DNA of 64,000 nt from Orientallactaga sibirica (GCA_036365145.1 JAEOAD010000055.1:1798001-1862000); one strand, 5' to 3'. Shown: positions 44,709 through 55,664, counted from the stretch's first letter. Numbers and translations are program-made. The notes: generated from the letters alone by a model not told the origin.

Positions 44709-45215
44709 CTACGTCCTCAAGGTCATGAACATCTCCCCAGGGGGCTCCCTTTTTCTTTCTGACTCAGGTGGTGCCGGCGGGAGTGGCTCTTCCTCCGTTT
44801 CTTCCGTCCCTGATCTGTCAACGTCAGGCGGGCCATCTCTTTGGTCGGTGGGGTGGAATAGGACATTTTGAGCCAGTACCCAAATGGGCCTGGGCTGGTC
44901 CTGTGGGAAAACACAAGCAAAACCCTCCCCATGGTGATGAGGGGGTTGGGTCCCTTCCACATTCCGTCTAAAGGATCTCACCATCGCACCAGGATGGGAG
45001 GCAGTCTCTGGTGTGTGTCAGTGGAGGGTGATGAGGGTATTGGGAGTTTTTGTATATATTGAAAATGTTAAAACCGGGCATGGTGGCGCACACCTTTAAT
45101 CCCAGCACTTGGGAGGCAGAGGTAGGAGGATCACCGTGAGTTCAAGGCCACCCTGAGACTACATAGTGAATTCCAGGTCAGCCTGAGCTAGAGTGAGACC
45201 CTACCTCGAAAAACC

Positions 45216-45246
<31 letters not shown>

Positions 45247-45700
45247 AAAGTAGCCAGAGCCATGGCTAAGTGAAGGTTGGGTGGATAGATATTAGGCTAT
45301 TGTTTTTTAAGTTGGGCTTTTAAGGTTCAGTGTGTTCTTTCTATTATGCCTTGGCCTTGTGGGTTATGTGGGATTCCCATATGATGGGTAATCTTCCATT
45401 TCTTGCAAAAGGCTTTGAATGAGGAACTGACCAAAGCTGGGCCATTATCTGCTTTTATTTGATGGGGGAGACCCATGATGGCAAAGGTAGAGAGCATATG
45501 ATATATGCGTTTTTTTGAGCTCTCTCCTGTTTTTGCTGTGGCCCATATATAAGGGGAGTAAGTACCCACAGTCACAAAGACATACTTCTGACGGCTGAGT
45601 TGGGGAATATGAGTGATGTCAATCTGCCAAAGGACATTGGCCTTGAGGCCTCAGGGGTTAGGGCCCATCATCTGAAGGGCAGGTGTTGTTAGTAGTGAGG
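44709..45700 (-). pseudogene. pol: Integrase remnant: catalytic core and C-terminal domain
   Basis: The core frame runs from about 45660 to 45327 without a stop and shows WQIDITH (first Asp), KADNGP (second Asp) and GIIERTH (Glu), with 35 residues between the second Asp and the Glu, so the DD35E set is present. The C-terminal DNA-binding part (44984-44850) has FACVFPQDQPRPIWV. A B1 at 45073-45242 separates the two. Confidence 0.82.
45070..45242 (+). repeat. B1 SINE in integrase
   Basis: Complete with a 30-odd base poly(A); opposite strand to the provirus. Confidence 0.92.
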
Positions 45701-45721
45701 CACAGGACTGGCAGGTTTTTA

Positions 45722-45944
45722 TTTTTATTTTTTTAAAATGTTTTATTTATTTATTTGAGAGAGAGAAAGAGGGAGAGGAAGAGGCAGAATGAATGGGCAC
45801 GCCAGGGCCTCCAGCCATTGCAAATGAACTCCAGACGCCTGCACCCCCTTGTGCAGCTGGCTTACGTGGGTCCTGGGGAATCGAACTGGGGTCCTTAGGC
45901 TTTGCAGGCAAGTGCCTTAACCGCTAAGCCATTTCCTCAGCCCA
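45722..45944 (-). repeat. DIP-type SINE I in integrase
   Basis: Lies at the tail of the neighbouring B1; 'aggttttta' on both sides suggests it entered the B1 tail. Confidence 0.87.
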
Positions 45945-46112
45945 GGTTTTTATTTTTTTTAATTTTTTTTTTTTCTTAGGTAGGGTCTCACTCTAGCCCA
46001 GGCTGACCTGGAATTCACTATGTAGTCTCAGGGTGGCCTCGAACTCATGGTGATCCTCCTACCTCTGCCTCGCGAATGCTGGGATTAAAGGTGTGTGCCA
46101 CCACGCCCGACG
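45945..46112 (-). repeat. B1 SINE in integrase
   Basis: With the DIP it is bounded by 'actggcaggttttta' at 45707-45721 and 46113-46127, the target duplication of the B1. Confidence 0.9.
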
Positions 46113-46127
46113 ACTGGCAGGTTTTTA

Positions 46128-46360
46128 ATATACATTGGAGTTGATTTTGGGGAATCAGAGGGAAGCATGATCGTAATCCCTTAAGGTTCACATGGGTGTT
46201 AGCATGAAATTTTTCTGCTTCTTCAAGGGTGGCCAAGAAGATGTCCGTTGGGTCTCCATAGGAGGCCGCCTGGTCTGCTATTGCGTGTCCCTTGGTGAGG
46301 GGGCCAGCTAAGGGGCTGTGAAACCTTATGTGTTGTACAAACAGGGCGGCCCTTCTTTTT
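46128..46360 (-). pseudogene. pol: Integrase N-terminal zinc-binding region
   Basis: Reads ATLEEAEKFHANTHVN and later LKTCQ, as in the HHCC domain; the second half is cut off by the SINE pair. Confidence 0.65.
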
Positions 46361-46379
46361 GCATATGAGGTTGGAGACG

Positions 46380-46960
46380 TTTATCAATAGTGGTGAAAGA
46401 AGGTTTTCATCTAGTCAGATATGTGAGTGAGCAAGCCAGGGGAGTAAGTTAACAGCATAAATGCTATCTGAAAAGAGATTAAAGGGCCTTCTTTCTCTAG
46501 GAGTGCCAGATAGATGGCATACAGTTCCTTATATTATGGAGATCTGTCAGGAAGTTCCTTAAAAATGATGGTGTGGGGGGGGGTGCCTGGAGAGATGGCT
46601 TAGCAGTTAAGGCATTTGCCTGCAAAGCCAAAGGATCCCGGTTCAATTCTCCAGGACCCACGTAAGCCAGATGCACAAGGGGCACACACATCTGGAGTTC
46701 GTTTGCAGTGGCTAGAGGCCCTGGCGTGCCCATTCTCTTTGTCTGCCTCTCTTCTATCTCTCTTTCTGCTTGCAAATAAATAAATAAATTTTAAAAAATG
46801 ATGGTGGGAGGTTGAGCCCCTGGGTGGTAAAGAGCTACAGCTGCTCCCCTCTTTTCCCCATCTATAAAAATGGGGGCCCTCCGGGGATTGGTTTTCTTGA
46901 AAAGAGGTGGGGTGGGAGCCATTTTTAAAGGGGTATTGCAGGAATCCATTTTTCATTAGG
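46380..46960 (-). pseudogene. pol: RNase H remnant
   Basis: Reads IFIDGEKRGAAVAL at about 46874-46835, the first beta strand with the catalytic Asp at 46862-46860, and later KELYAIYLAL. A DIP sits between these parts. Confidence 0.6.
46588..46793 (+). repeat. DIP-type SINE I in RNase H
   Basis: Target duplication 'aaaaatgatggtg' at 46561-46573 and 46794-46806. Confidence 0.92.
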
Positions 46961-47199
46961 GTAGTGGTTGTCAATTTGACCAGGGAAGCCTATTAGGCTG
47001 TTTGCAAATCAGAAGTGGTTCCTGAATAGCCATTGTATAGCAACAAGAAAGAAGGGGGTTATGCTAGTGTCAGGCTCTTTGCCCAAGGTTTGGAGAGCCT
47101 GGTCTTGCCCGGTTTTAATCATGGCCGTGAGGGCATCAATCTTTGTTAATATGCATGGGACACTGCCAGTGAAGTGTGGAGCCATTCCAGGACTTCTTA

Positions 47200-48268
47200 G
47201 GGTTGGTATAATGCTTTCATGACGGTTGGTGAGGAGTTAAATATCATAAGCTGAATTGGCTTGTCTGGTGAATACTGGGCAAATGCCATATCAGAAAATA
47301 TGTTATTAATCTTGGTTAATGCCTGTTTTGCCTATGGGCTTAGGAGGCAGGGGAGGATGGATCTTTGTCACTTTGTAACATGTCAAATAAGGGTTGAAAA
47401 TCACTGGTGCGGATGGGAAGCCATAGTCGAGGCAAATGAGGTTCCCCAGAAAGCTCTGAAGCAAGGCCAATGTGAGCTTCTGGGAAAAGGAGAGTATGGA
47501 TTTAAGAGGCTGGCAGAGGTGAGGGAGAGTTCTGTCCCCAGGAAAGTTATAGGTGGGATAAGTTGGACTTTATTTGGGGCAATTTTGAAGTCTGCCTCAG
47601 TGAGGGAAGGTATTAATTGATCCCTTAGCTTGGCTGGTGAGGTGGAGGAGTCTTTCCATACTAGGATGTCATCCATATAATGATAGATATTAAGGCCTCG
47701 ACCTAAATGTGACCTTAATTCCATAGCAACTGCTTCTTAGCATATAGTGGGTCTATTAGCCATATCTTGGGGCAGAACCATCCACTCAAAGCATTTGGCA
47801 GGTCCTACCTTATTGATGGAGGGGATCAAGAATGCAGAGCATTGTCAGTCTCAGGAGTACAGGGGGATAGAAAAGAAACAATCCTTAATATCAATAGCAA
47901 GGAGGGGGTGTTGGCTGGAATGGCTGACACAAGGGTTAGTCCTCTTTGAGGGGTGCCCCAAAAGAGCATGACTTTATTGATGACCCTAAGATCTTGTAGT
48001 AACCTCCATCCTCCTGAGCCCTTTCAAATTACAAACACAGGAGTGTTCCATGGGTTCTGCAAGGGGTGTGGATGGGATTAAGTTGGAGTTGTTCTGTTAC
48101 TAACTGATTTAAGATTTCAAGTTTCTCCCTTGGCAGAGGCCACTGTTCAACCCAGGTTGGCTCATCAGAAAGCCATTCCCGGTAGGAAATTTCATACTTA
48201 ACAGTGGTCTTTAGGATTGGGGGTGGGGTGACACCGGCAAAGATATCTCTCATAATCTTCCATCTCAA
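47200..48268 (-). pseudogene. pol: Reverse transcriptase remnant
   Basis: The N-terminal part reads [15 protein letters not shown], a class II signature. The active site YMDDILVW is at 47679-47656, with YMDD itself at 47679-47668, followed by the palm strand ITFLGTEL. Stops and frameshifts between the parts destroy the frame. Confidence 0.85.
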
Positions 48269-48310
48269 TGCATTGTCCCTCTATATTACTGGCAATAACT
48301 ATATCTAGGG

Positions 48311-48470
48311 CCTCGAGGATGTCCCTCCCTAAAAGGTTGGTTGTTACGTCAGCCACTAGCGGTCAGATGAGATGTGTAGTTCCATCTGGGTCCTTCCACT
48401 TAAAGCCTTCCTTATGAACATATGCCTGTGAAGAATCACCTATCCCCATTAATTGGGGCCGAGAACTAAT
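48311..48470 (-). pseudogene. pro: Protease C-terminal remnant
   Basis: Reads GIGDSSQAYV and then NLLGRDILEAL at 48338-48306; GRD is the conserved C-terminal motif of retroviral proteases. The active-site DTG/DSG half was not found. Confidence 0.65.
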
Positions 48471-48549
48471 TCCCAGTGTTGGGGAACTTCAGATCACTTT
48501 AGAATTGTCTTATCTGGGTCATATGGATCCCTGGAAATCATCCAGGGGA

Positions 48550-48900
48550 TGATCTAGAGGACTTCTTTGCAGCAGGAGATGGCCTTTCTCTGGGAGATCT
48601 TAATTCCCCTGACTTTCAGGATAGCCCTTAATCCACAAATCTGTGATTCCTTTTGGTAGAAGGCAATATTGCCTGTGTTAGAAAAAGAGTGGAGATGCCA
48701 AGACCAAATGGCAACGTCCCCAAGGGCTGGATAGCACCAGGGGGGATTCCCCAAAGGTCCAGTGCAAGCCTGTGTGCAAGTTTCAGAGTCCAGTGACTGC
48801 CCTAAGGGCTTTTAAATGGTCGTTGAGTTACTGGTTTGGGAGTCAGAGAGATAGACAGGAGGTTGTTGCCAATACCCGGGCAGGCTGTTGGGGTCCAAGC
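48550..48900 (-). pseudogene. Possible dUTPase remnant or leader-proximal sequence
   Basis: Partial frames read LALDLWGIPPG and TLPFGLG. The place before protease fits a betaretroviral dUTPase, but I cannot match its motifs with confidence. Confidence 0.25.
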
Positions 48901-49114
48901 AGTGGACTAGGGACCTTTAGTCAATGCTGAAGTGTGGCCTTAGCCAAAAGATGTCTGTTTCCCGTTCACCTTATTCAGTCACTCGCGATGGTGCAAACTG
49001 AAAGTAAAGGAGGAGAAGGAAAGATCCTGCCAGCCCTCAAAACATGGAGGCATGGGCCACAAGGGGCCAATGTCCCCCTAGACAACAATTGTCCCTCTGG
49101 GCGAGCACTCACTT

Positions 49115-49121
49115 ACCCCCA
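49115..49121 (-). other. Proviral major splice donor
   Basis: The minus strand reads GGG then GTAAGT (GT at 49116-49115), about 20 nt past the primer binding site. Confidence 0.6.
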
Positions 49122-49135
49122 GCACATCTCGGAGG

Positions 49136-49153
49136 GTCCCTGTTCGGGTGCCA
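49136..49153 (-). other. Primer binding site, tRNA-Lys3 type
   Basis: The minus strand reads TGGCACCCGAACAGGGAC, one base from the perfect tRNA-Lys3 site TGGCGCCCGAACAGGGAC, two bases after the LTR end. Confidence 0.88.
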
Positions 49154-49155
49154 GA

Positions 49156-49327
49156 TGTGGGTCCCTGGTCTCTCAAGGACCCATTGTGCACTGGCTCCCC
49201 AGAGGCATCCAGCCAACTGTGGAGCAGGGTCTTGAGCGGCCATGAGTGTGATGGGAAGAAACACCCAGGAGACAGCTTCAGAGAACAGCTCTGGTTTATT
49301 CAACAAGGAACTGGGTTTTTATAAGCA

Positions 49328-49367
<40 letters not shown>

Positions 49368-49850
49368 GGAAGAGGGCCCCAAGGGGATTGGTGGGTTCAA
49401 AGGTTGTTTGCTGATGCCTAGTTGGCATATAGGGACGTTTATTCCCGCACATAGGGAGAGGGTCAGGTGACCTATGTAGTGGTGGGAAGAGGTATAGAGT
49501 AGGGGATGGGGTGTGTAAAGGCTGTTGGCTGATACTGTCTAAGGAGTTTCTTAGGTAACTGGCCAAAAGTCACAGGGCTATGAGCAAAGCCTAGGTCTTA
49601 TCAGGACATCCAGCACCCTGGGCTGGGAGGGGGGAGAGCAGCCCTCTTCCTACTGGTCTTGGGGCCTGAAATTTGTCTGGGGGTCCAGGCTCACTGTGAC
49701 CCCTGGGAATGGGGAGGGGCCTTACTCCTGCCAGTTCCTGGGACCTGAGATTCACCCAGGGTACAGGATGCTGTGATCTCTCTGTAGTCTGAGACCCATG
49801 TCTGATAGCTTAGGATTGCTTTTAACCCAGGGCCCTGCCTGTGTCTGACA
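49156..49850 (-). mobile_element. 5' LTR of the provirus
   Basis: 695 bp, minus strand TGTCAGAC to CCCACA. A TATA element TATAAAAA is at 49323-49316 and AATAAA at 49300-49295, only about 16 bp downstream of it. A (GA)n run lies at 49331-49366. Confidence 0.9.
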
Positions 49851-49859
49851 GATATGGTA

Positions 49860-50162
49860 GGACACTTCCCTAGATCTGGGGAGATATCTCAGTCAGGAAG
49901 GTGCTTGTCTCACAAGCATGAGGACCTGAGTTTAATCCCACACCTAAACAATGTTGGCCTGCACCTGTAATCCCAGTGCTGAGAAGGTGGAGACAGAAGG
50001 ACCCTGGGTCTCTTGCTGGTCAACTTGATGAGTTTTAGGCCAATGAGAGGTGTTGTCTTGAAGGAAGTGGATGACATTCTTGAGAGTGTCAGCAGAAGTC
50101 TCTGTCCCCACATGCATGCTCACACACGTGTATGTGCACATACACATATATGTGTACAAACA
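49860..50162 (+). repeat. B4-like composite SINE
   Basis: tRNA head 'gagatatctcagtcaggaagg', B1-like half 'cacctgtaatcccagtgctg', CA-rich tail. It starts within about 10 bp of the provirus. Confidence 0.6.
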
Positions 50163-50402
50163 CTTTTTTTTGAAGTTAGAGAGAGAGAAAGACAGAGAGG
50201 GAGACAGATAGAGAATGGGCATGCCAGCAGCCTCTCAGCCGCTGTGAACGAACTCCAGACACGTGTGCCCCCTTGTGGGCAAGTGCAGCATTGCACCCTT
50301 GCCTCACTTTTATATCTGGCTAAACGTGGGACCTGGAGAATCGAACGGGCATTCTTAAGCTTAGCAGGCAGGTGCCTTAACTGCTAAGCCATCTCTCCAG
50401 CC
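50163..50402 (-). repeat. DIP-type SINE II, single B box
   Basis: 'gtgcagcattgcacccttgcctcac'; one B-box block only. Confidence 0.87.
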
Positions 50403-50410
50403 CCCCACAC

Positions 50411-50562
50411 ATTTTTTTTTTTTGAGGTAGGGTCTCACTCTAGCTCAGGCTGACCTGGAATTCACTCTGTAGCCTCAGGGTGGCCTCGAACTCACGGTGA
50501 TCCTCCTACCTCTGCCTCCTGAGTGCTGGGATTGAAGGCATGGGCCACCATGCCCAGCTTCC
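50411..50562 (-). repeat. B1 SINE
   Basis: 'cccacacatttttt' on the left and 'cccacacacattttt' on the right form the target duplication. Confidence 0.92.
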
Positions 50563-51605
50563 CACACACATTTTTAAAAAGGCCCTGGATTCAACTTCCA
50601 GTACTGCCCCAAACAATAAATAATTAAATAGAGAGGACCTCAAAACATCATACATCGATCAATTCCATAGGATCCTCAAGAGGGAAATGAGTTCATTAAG
50701 AGGCTGGAAGGCTCTAACTTCTTCTGGGTGAGTAAGTAAACCATCATATCCATGGAAATAATAACATGGTCTCATTGAGTACCTATTCCAATGATGGCAA
50801 TAATCTGTCCCATGAATAGTGCATTCTTCCTATGCCTTATACTCATTGAACACTTAAAGAAATCATTTCTATGTTTGATTTCAATCAGAACAATGTAAAC
50901 AAAGACAGAACTACCTACTTTTACTTAAAGCATTCCCTATTAGCTAGAAATGTGATACTGTTCTCTAAAGTGAGTGGTATTATCTTTAAATCCTTTGTGA
51001 GTCACTTTTGCATATTTTTTCATGAAGTCGTTAAAACCCTGAGACAAAGCAAATAGCCTTAAACATTGGCCATCAGCCAGGAGCCTCTTTTAAACAGGTC
51101 AATCCAGTCTTTTTTTTTCTCTCCCCACTCTTTGAACAGATTAAGCAGTTAAATCTAATTGCAAAGGTTGTAGTTTATTTAATATATACATTCAAGATGA
51201 AAGAATGTGGCCTCAGCAAGTTGGCTGGGGATAGCTCAGATTCTGCATCTAGCCTTGCTGTGTATTTTTTTCCTCTGCTGTGTACACATCTTTTGGTTAC
51301 CATGAGAACTGGAGGCCTTAGGCAAAGGAGATTGTCTCCACTGCTGGACTGAGAGCAAGAGGAAGATTTGGTACAGGTGTAAAACAGGGAGTTGATTCAG
51401 GTAAGGGAACAGTGAGCACTAGAGCCTATGTGTATGTCTATGCTTGGGCATTTCACATTATTTTATAGAGAAGACAGACATTATGCTAAGTAACATATAA
51501 TAATTCAGAATACTTGAGCAAGGCTCAGCGAACCTAAAGATCAGTAGGATTGGTAACAATTTTATATAGCTAAGGTGTTCCCTGTTTCGCCCCATCATTG
51601 TTTTG
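50563..51605. other. Intergenic stretch, about 1 kb, nothing recognised
   Basis: Repeat-poor. 50871-51056 has an open frame without family likeness. Confidence 0.4.
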
Positions 51606-51965
51606 GTGCTGTGGTGGTTTGACTATAAGATATCTCCCATGGCCTCATGTGTTTGGCTTCTTAATTCCCAGTTGGTGGCACTGTTTGGAAAGGTTGTGGA
51701 CCCTTTGGGAGGTGGAATCTTGCTGGAGGAAGTATGGCACTGGGAGTGGACCTTGGGTGTTATGGCCCAGCCCCACTTGGCCACACTCTTGCTACTTCCT
51801 TCCTGCTAATGTGAAAATGTGATGCTCAGCTGTCTGCCCCAGCCTTGCCTTTCCTGTCATGATAAAACTTCCCCCTTGAAATGGTAATCCAGAAATAAAC
51901 CACTCTTCTTGTGTAAGCTGCTTCTGGTTAGATGTTTTGTCCCAACAATATGAAAGTTAACAGTT
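51606..51965 (+). repeat. MaLR (MLT1/MST-like) LTR
   Basis: 'tgctgtggtggtttgactataag' ... 'cagaaataaaccactcttc' ... 'tgttttgtcccaacaatatg'; TG start, AATAAA near the 3' end. Confidence 0.55.
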
Positions 51966-52512
51966 ATAGGTGCTCCAGACCATTATGAGTGCTGGATCCA
52001 CTCGGTGCATTAGCCAGACCAATAACACCCTATCTTCATCGCACCCTGTTCCCTGTTATCATGGTATCTTGAGTATAAGGATATGACCACTTTTGCATTT
52101 TTCCTCTCAGAAATGAAGTTACAGAGTCTCCAACTCTGAGTAGCCATGGGCTATCAGAGTATACTCCTACAGCAACCCTGAAGATAGGCACTGATAACTT
52201 AAAAATATGGCCATTACTTAATTTGGAATAGACTCTTAGAAACTGGTCCTTGAATACTTACATGGCAGTGGAGACACCATGATTGTGAAGATGGTTTTCC
52301 CAGGGTGAGGCTTATCCATTGCACTCCGGATGTACTGACCCCTGCAATCTCCCCAAATGTGGGAAACTTGACTACATCATTTGTGGTAGTGGTGGTGGGG
52401 GGATCAAAGAAATAAGTCCTCAAGTGAAATTCTCCCTCAGCAGTTCATTCTGTCAGATTCTGCCCTGGGCACAGTCAGTCACCTCTTGGGGTCCAGCTAT
52501 CACAAATACAAT

Positions 52513-52575
<63 letters not shown>
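52513..52575. repeat. (TCTA)n microsatellite
   Basis: About 15 pure ATCT units, on the poly(T) side of the next B1. Confidence 0.95.
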
Positions 52576-52576
<1 letters not shown>

Positions 52577-52720
52577 GTATTTGATGTAAGGTCTCACTCT
52601 AGCCCAGACTGACCTGGATTTCACAATGTAGTCTCAGGGTGGCCTCAAACTCATGGCAATCCTCCTACCTCTGCCTCTCAAGTGCTGACATTAAAGATGT
52701 AAGCCACCACACCCAGCTCT
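52576..52720 (-). repeat. B1 SINE
   Basis: 'gtaaggtctcactctagccc' to 'caccacacccagct'. Confidence 0.88.
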
Positions 52721-52777
52721 TTCAGGTACAGTTTTGGAATTCATTCTGGCTTATATTCATCACAGAGAAAGAACCAT

Positions 52778-52794
52778 CTATATATATATATATA
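52778..52794. repeat. (TA)n run
   Basis: Short TA microsatellite. Confidence 0.85.
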
Positions 52795-53540
52795 TTTTTA
52801 ATTTTGAAAAATACTTCTATATTTTTAAAATATATTTAAATTGTTACTTTTTATTGATTGAAATACTTACTTAAACTAGAGGTAAAATATTGTACTTACC
52901 TCCAAAGTAAGAACTGGGAAATTTTATTGATTCAAATTAGTGATGATTCATTTAACCCTCAGAAACTCTTTCCTAATGAATCACTGAGTTGAATTATGTC
53001 ACTTATTTATTCCAAATGTGCCCTTTAGTGTCACTTCCTCTATTTCTCTGATCTCATATTGGTGAAGAGTGTTGTGTACCCTTTGAAAAGCACATTCATT
53101 ATACAGCTCTCAGAACCATGTAATTTGAGTATTGTAATGCTGGATTTTTATTCTTCCTCTCCTCTTGTTCTCATGTTTTAAAATTCTAAATCTTCTACAA
53201 GCCCTCTTTATAATGATTGAATTACAAGATACATAAAAGAGGCAGTTTCAAATGTCATGCTAAAAGAAAGATATTGGGTTCTAACTTTATAGTAATAGCA
53301 TTGGGGAAGAATATTTTATTTCAAAAAGATGAAATAAATTCCACTTAGAAGGGTTTCAAGTAATTAAGTTTAAGACAATAAGACCTCTAAGAATAAGTTT
53401 TGGCCATATGGGTTCTTTATGTAGCTAATAATTAGACATAGTCCCAAAGTGTCTATGGCTTCACTTATTGCTACTTTGTTTTCATCTAGTCAAAGAAAAA
53501 TGAATGTTGGACTGGTTTATGGTTTTTCATTATTTTTTCT
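52795..53540. other. Intergenic stretch, nothing recognised
   Basis: AT-rich, non-coding. Confidence 0.4.
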
Positions 53541-53544
53541 CACT

Positions 53545-53872
53545 ATTTTAGAGCCCTAGGGAAGGAACAATTTTATTTTGGTTTATAGTGGCAGAGGGCA
53601 GAATCCATGGTGGGAAGAGCATGGCAGGAGCAGGAAACTGGGGTCGCATGGTCACATCTCATGTTAGCAGGGAGGCGTAGAAAGAGAGAGAGAACAGCAA
53701 GCAGGGTCAGGCTATGACACATCAAGGCCAGCTCCCATTGACACACTTCCACTAGTAAAGCTCTACCTACTAAGGTTCCACAACTTTCTTGAACAGTGTC
53801 ACCAGCTGGGAATTACGTGTTCAAACAAATGAATCTCTGGGGGACACTACATTCAAACCACCACAGTCTCAT
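53545..53872 (-). repeat. MaLR-like LTR or related repeat
   Basis: 'ggaaggaacaattttattttgg' ... 'cattcaaaccaccacag' is the complement of a 'ctgtggtggtttgaatg' start. Confidence 0.5.
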
Positions 53873-54388
53873 TCTTATGGAATCACAGGATCTTTTGAAG
53901 GGACCTAGACATGTAGTGTGGCACATGAACATGATTGCTAGTCAGATCTCATGTCACCCATGAAGGGAAGTGAGTCTCCCCTTCTCCCTCCTCCCTTTCC
54001 CCTTCACATCACAACTCAAACTCACAGTGATTCCCCTGCCTCTGCTTCTCCAGCACTGGGACTTTCAAGTATGTATTACTTGTTCCTCTCTGCTTTCACA
54101 GAATAAGGGGGAAAAGGGGTCACAACATAGGTGATAGTAAATTAACAGTGCAGAATGGCAGGAGGGACTTCCCTTTTCTGTCCCTTCATCTGTTTTGATG
54201 CCCTTCTTCATCATCCATGACAATATGTTGATGGACTCAATATCATGCAGGGCTTATGCAAGTAACAACAGTGACTATGACGTCATGAATGCAATGACCA
54301 CTTTATGTCTTGAAGACAGCCTGCCAAAGTATTCCTCTCCATCCTTTTGTGCTTAAGTTCTTTCTGCTGACTCTTTTGAAATAGTCCC

Positions 54389-54672
54389 TGAGGGCTGGAG
54401 AGATGGCTTAGTTGTTAAGGCACCTACCTGTGAAGCCTAAGAACACTTGTTCAAATCTCCAGGTCCCATGTATAACCAGACACAAAAATGATGCAAACGC
54501 GCAATGTCACCCATGCACACAAGGGGGCGCACGTGTCTGGAGTTCGTTCATAGAGGCTGAAAGGCCCTGGCATGCCCATTCTCTGTCTGCCTCTTCCTCT
54601 CTCTCTCTCTCTCCCCCACTCTCTCTCTCTCTCTCTGTTTCTATCTCTCTGGCTCTCTCAAATATATGTAAA
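54389..54672 (+). repeat. DIP-type SINE III
   Basis: 'agacacaaaaatgatgcaaacgcgc'; CT region expanded to about 100 bp. Confidence 0.86.
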
Positions 54673-54685
54673 AAAAATGAAATGA

Positions 54686-54905
54686 AGGCTGGAGAAATGG
54701 CTTAGCGGTTAAGGCATTTGCCTGCCAAGCCACAGGATCCCGGTTTGATTCTCCAGGACCCATGTAAGCCAGATGCACAAGGGGCACATGCATCTGGAGT
54801 TCGTTTGCAGTGGCTAGAGGCCCTGGTGTGCCCATTCTCTCTGTGTCTGCCTCTCTTCTCTCTCTCTCTCTGCTTGCAAATAAATAAATAAAATATATAT
54901 AAAAA
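54686..54905 (+). repeat. DIP-type SINE I
   Basis: 'gaaatga' flanks both the DIP and the preceding tail region. Confidence 0.88.
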
Positions 54906-55664
54906 AGAAATGATCCCTGAGCAGTGGAGGGTATAACTGATAGGTGTAATTTAATGCTGAGCACTCAGCTATCACTTTTCCTCAGCACTTTGTTGAGCTC
55001 TGAGTCTCCCCAGTAGTCACCACCAACTTCAGAAAGAAGCTTCTCTGATCAAAGGGGAGAGTAGCACTAATCTATGGGCATAAACATAAGCATTTAGAGG
55101 ACAATTTGATGGACATAATATATCTATTTAGCCAAACAAAAGTAGTAGCTTCCTCCCTAGGGCCTATGACTTTCCCAGCCACAAGCTTTTGACTAGGTTT
55201 TTGGAATCAGGCATAAATTTTCTCTTGTGGAGCAGGCCGGAAATCCAGAGTGCAGTTGGTTACCCCCATAACAGACATGCTGCTACTGCACTAGTGGGTA
55301 CATCTTATTTGGCTGCCCCGCAGTGTACTGATGACTTTTCTCCTTAAACATAGCATTTTCCAGCATACCAGCAGGTAGTCACCAGGGCGGGCTTGATTTC
55401 ACCAAAGCATGTGGTATCTTCAACAACAGTAGGGTCTTACTATCTAGTTTTGGTGGGCAGTCAAGAACCTTGGCAATAGCCTATATTGTTTTGTAGGCCT
55501 CAGGGGCTTTTCTGACCAATAACTCATTGGGAGGGATCCCACCCCTGGCACTGGGATTTTTCTGTAACAATCTATGGCTTCTGGGTGCAGCATTATCCAC
55601 CCAGGCCCCACACACAGAGTACTTCCACCCAAACACTCTTTTTTTAAATTTTTAATTAATTTTT

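Larger units (their letters stand above)
40465..45003. repeat. Tandem segmental duplication, copy 2
   Basis: Copy 2 continues without a break into the rest of the provirus and its right flank, so it holds the original junction at the right-hand side. Confidence 0.93.
42427..49850 (-). mobile_element. Class II (betaretrovirus-like) endogenous provirus
   Basis: Decayed provirus of about 7.4 kb reading right to left: 5' LTR, primer binding site, splice donor, pro remnant, RT, RNase H, integrase, env, polypurine tract, 3' LTR. Flanks are 'gatata' (42421-42426) and 'gatatg' (49851-49856), a 6-bp target duplication with one change, as class II elements make. Pol motifs are of the betaretrovirus/IAP/MMTV kind, while env is of the gammaretrovirus/type D kind, a mix known from type D betaretroviruses. 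Gag and the front of pro are absent. Three later SINE insertion sites break pol. The coding frames carry many stops and shifts, so it cannot be replication competent. Confidence 0.9.
54200..55640 (-). repeat. L1 3'-end-like remnant split by two SINEs
   Basis: Parts at 54200-54388 and 54906-55640 share phrases with 61610-62350 and 22323-23268, such as 'tgagtctccccagtagtcacc' and 'agaagcttctctgat'. Confidence 0.5.
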
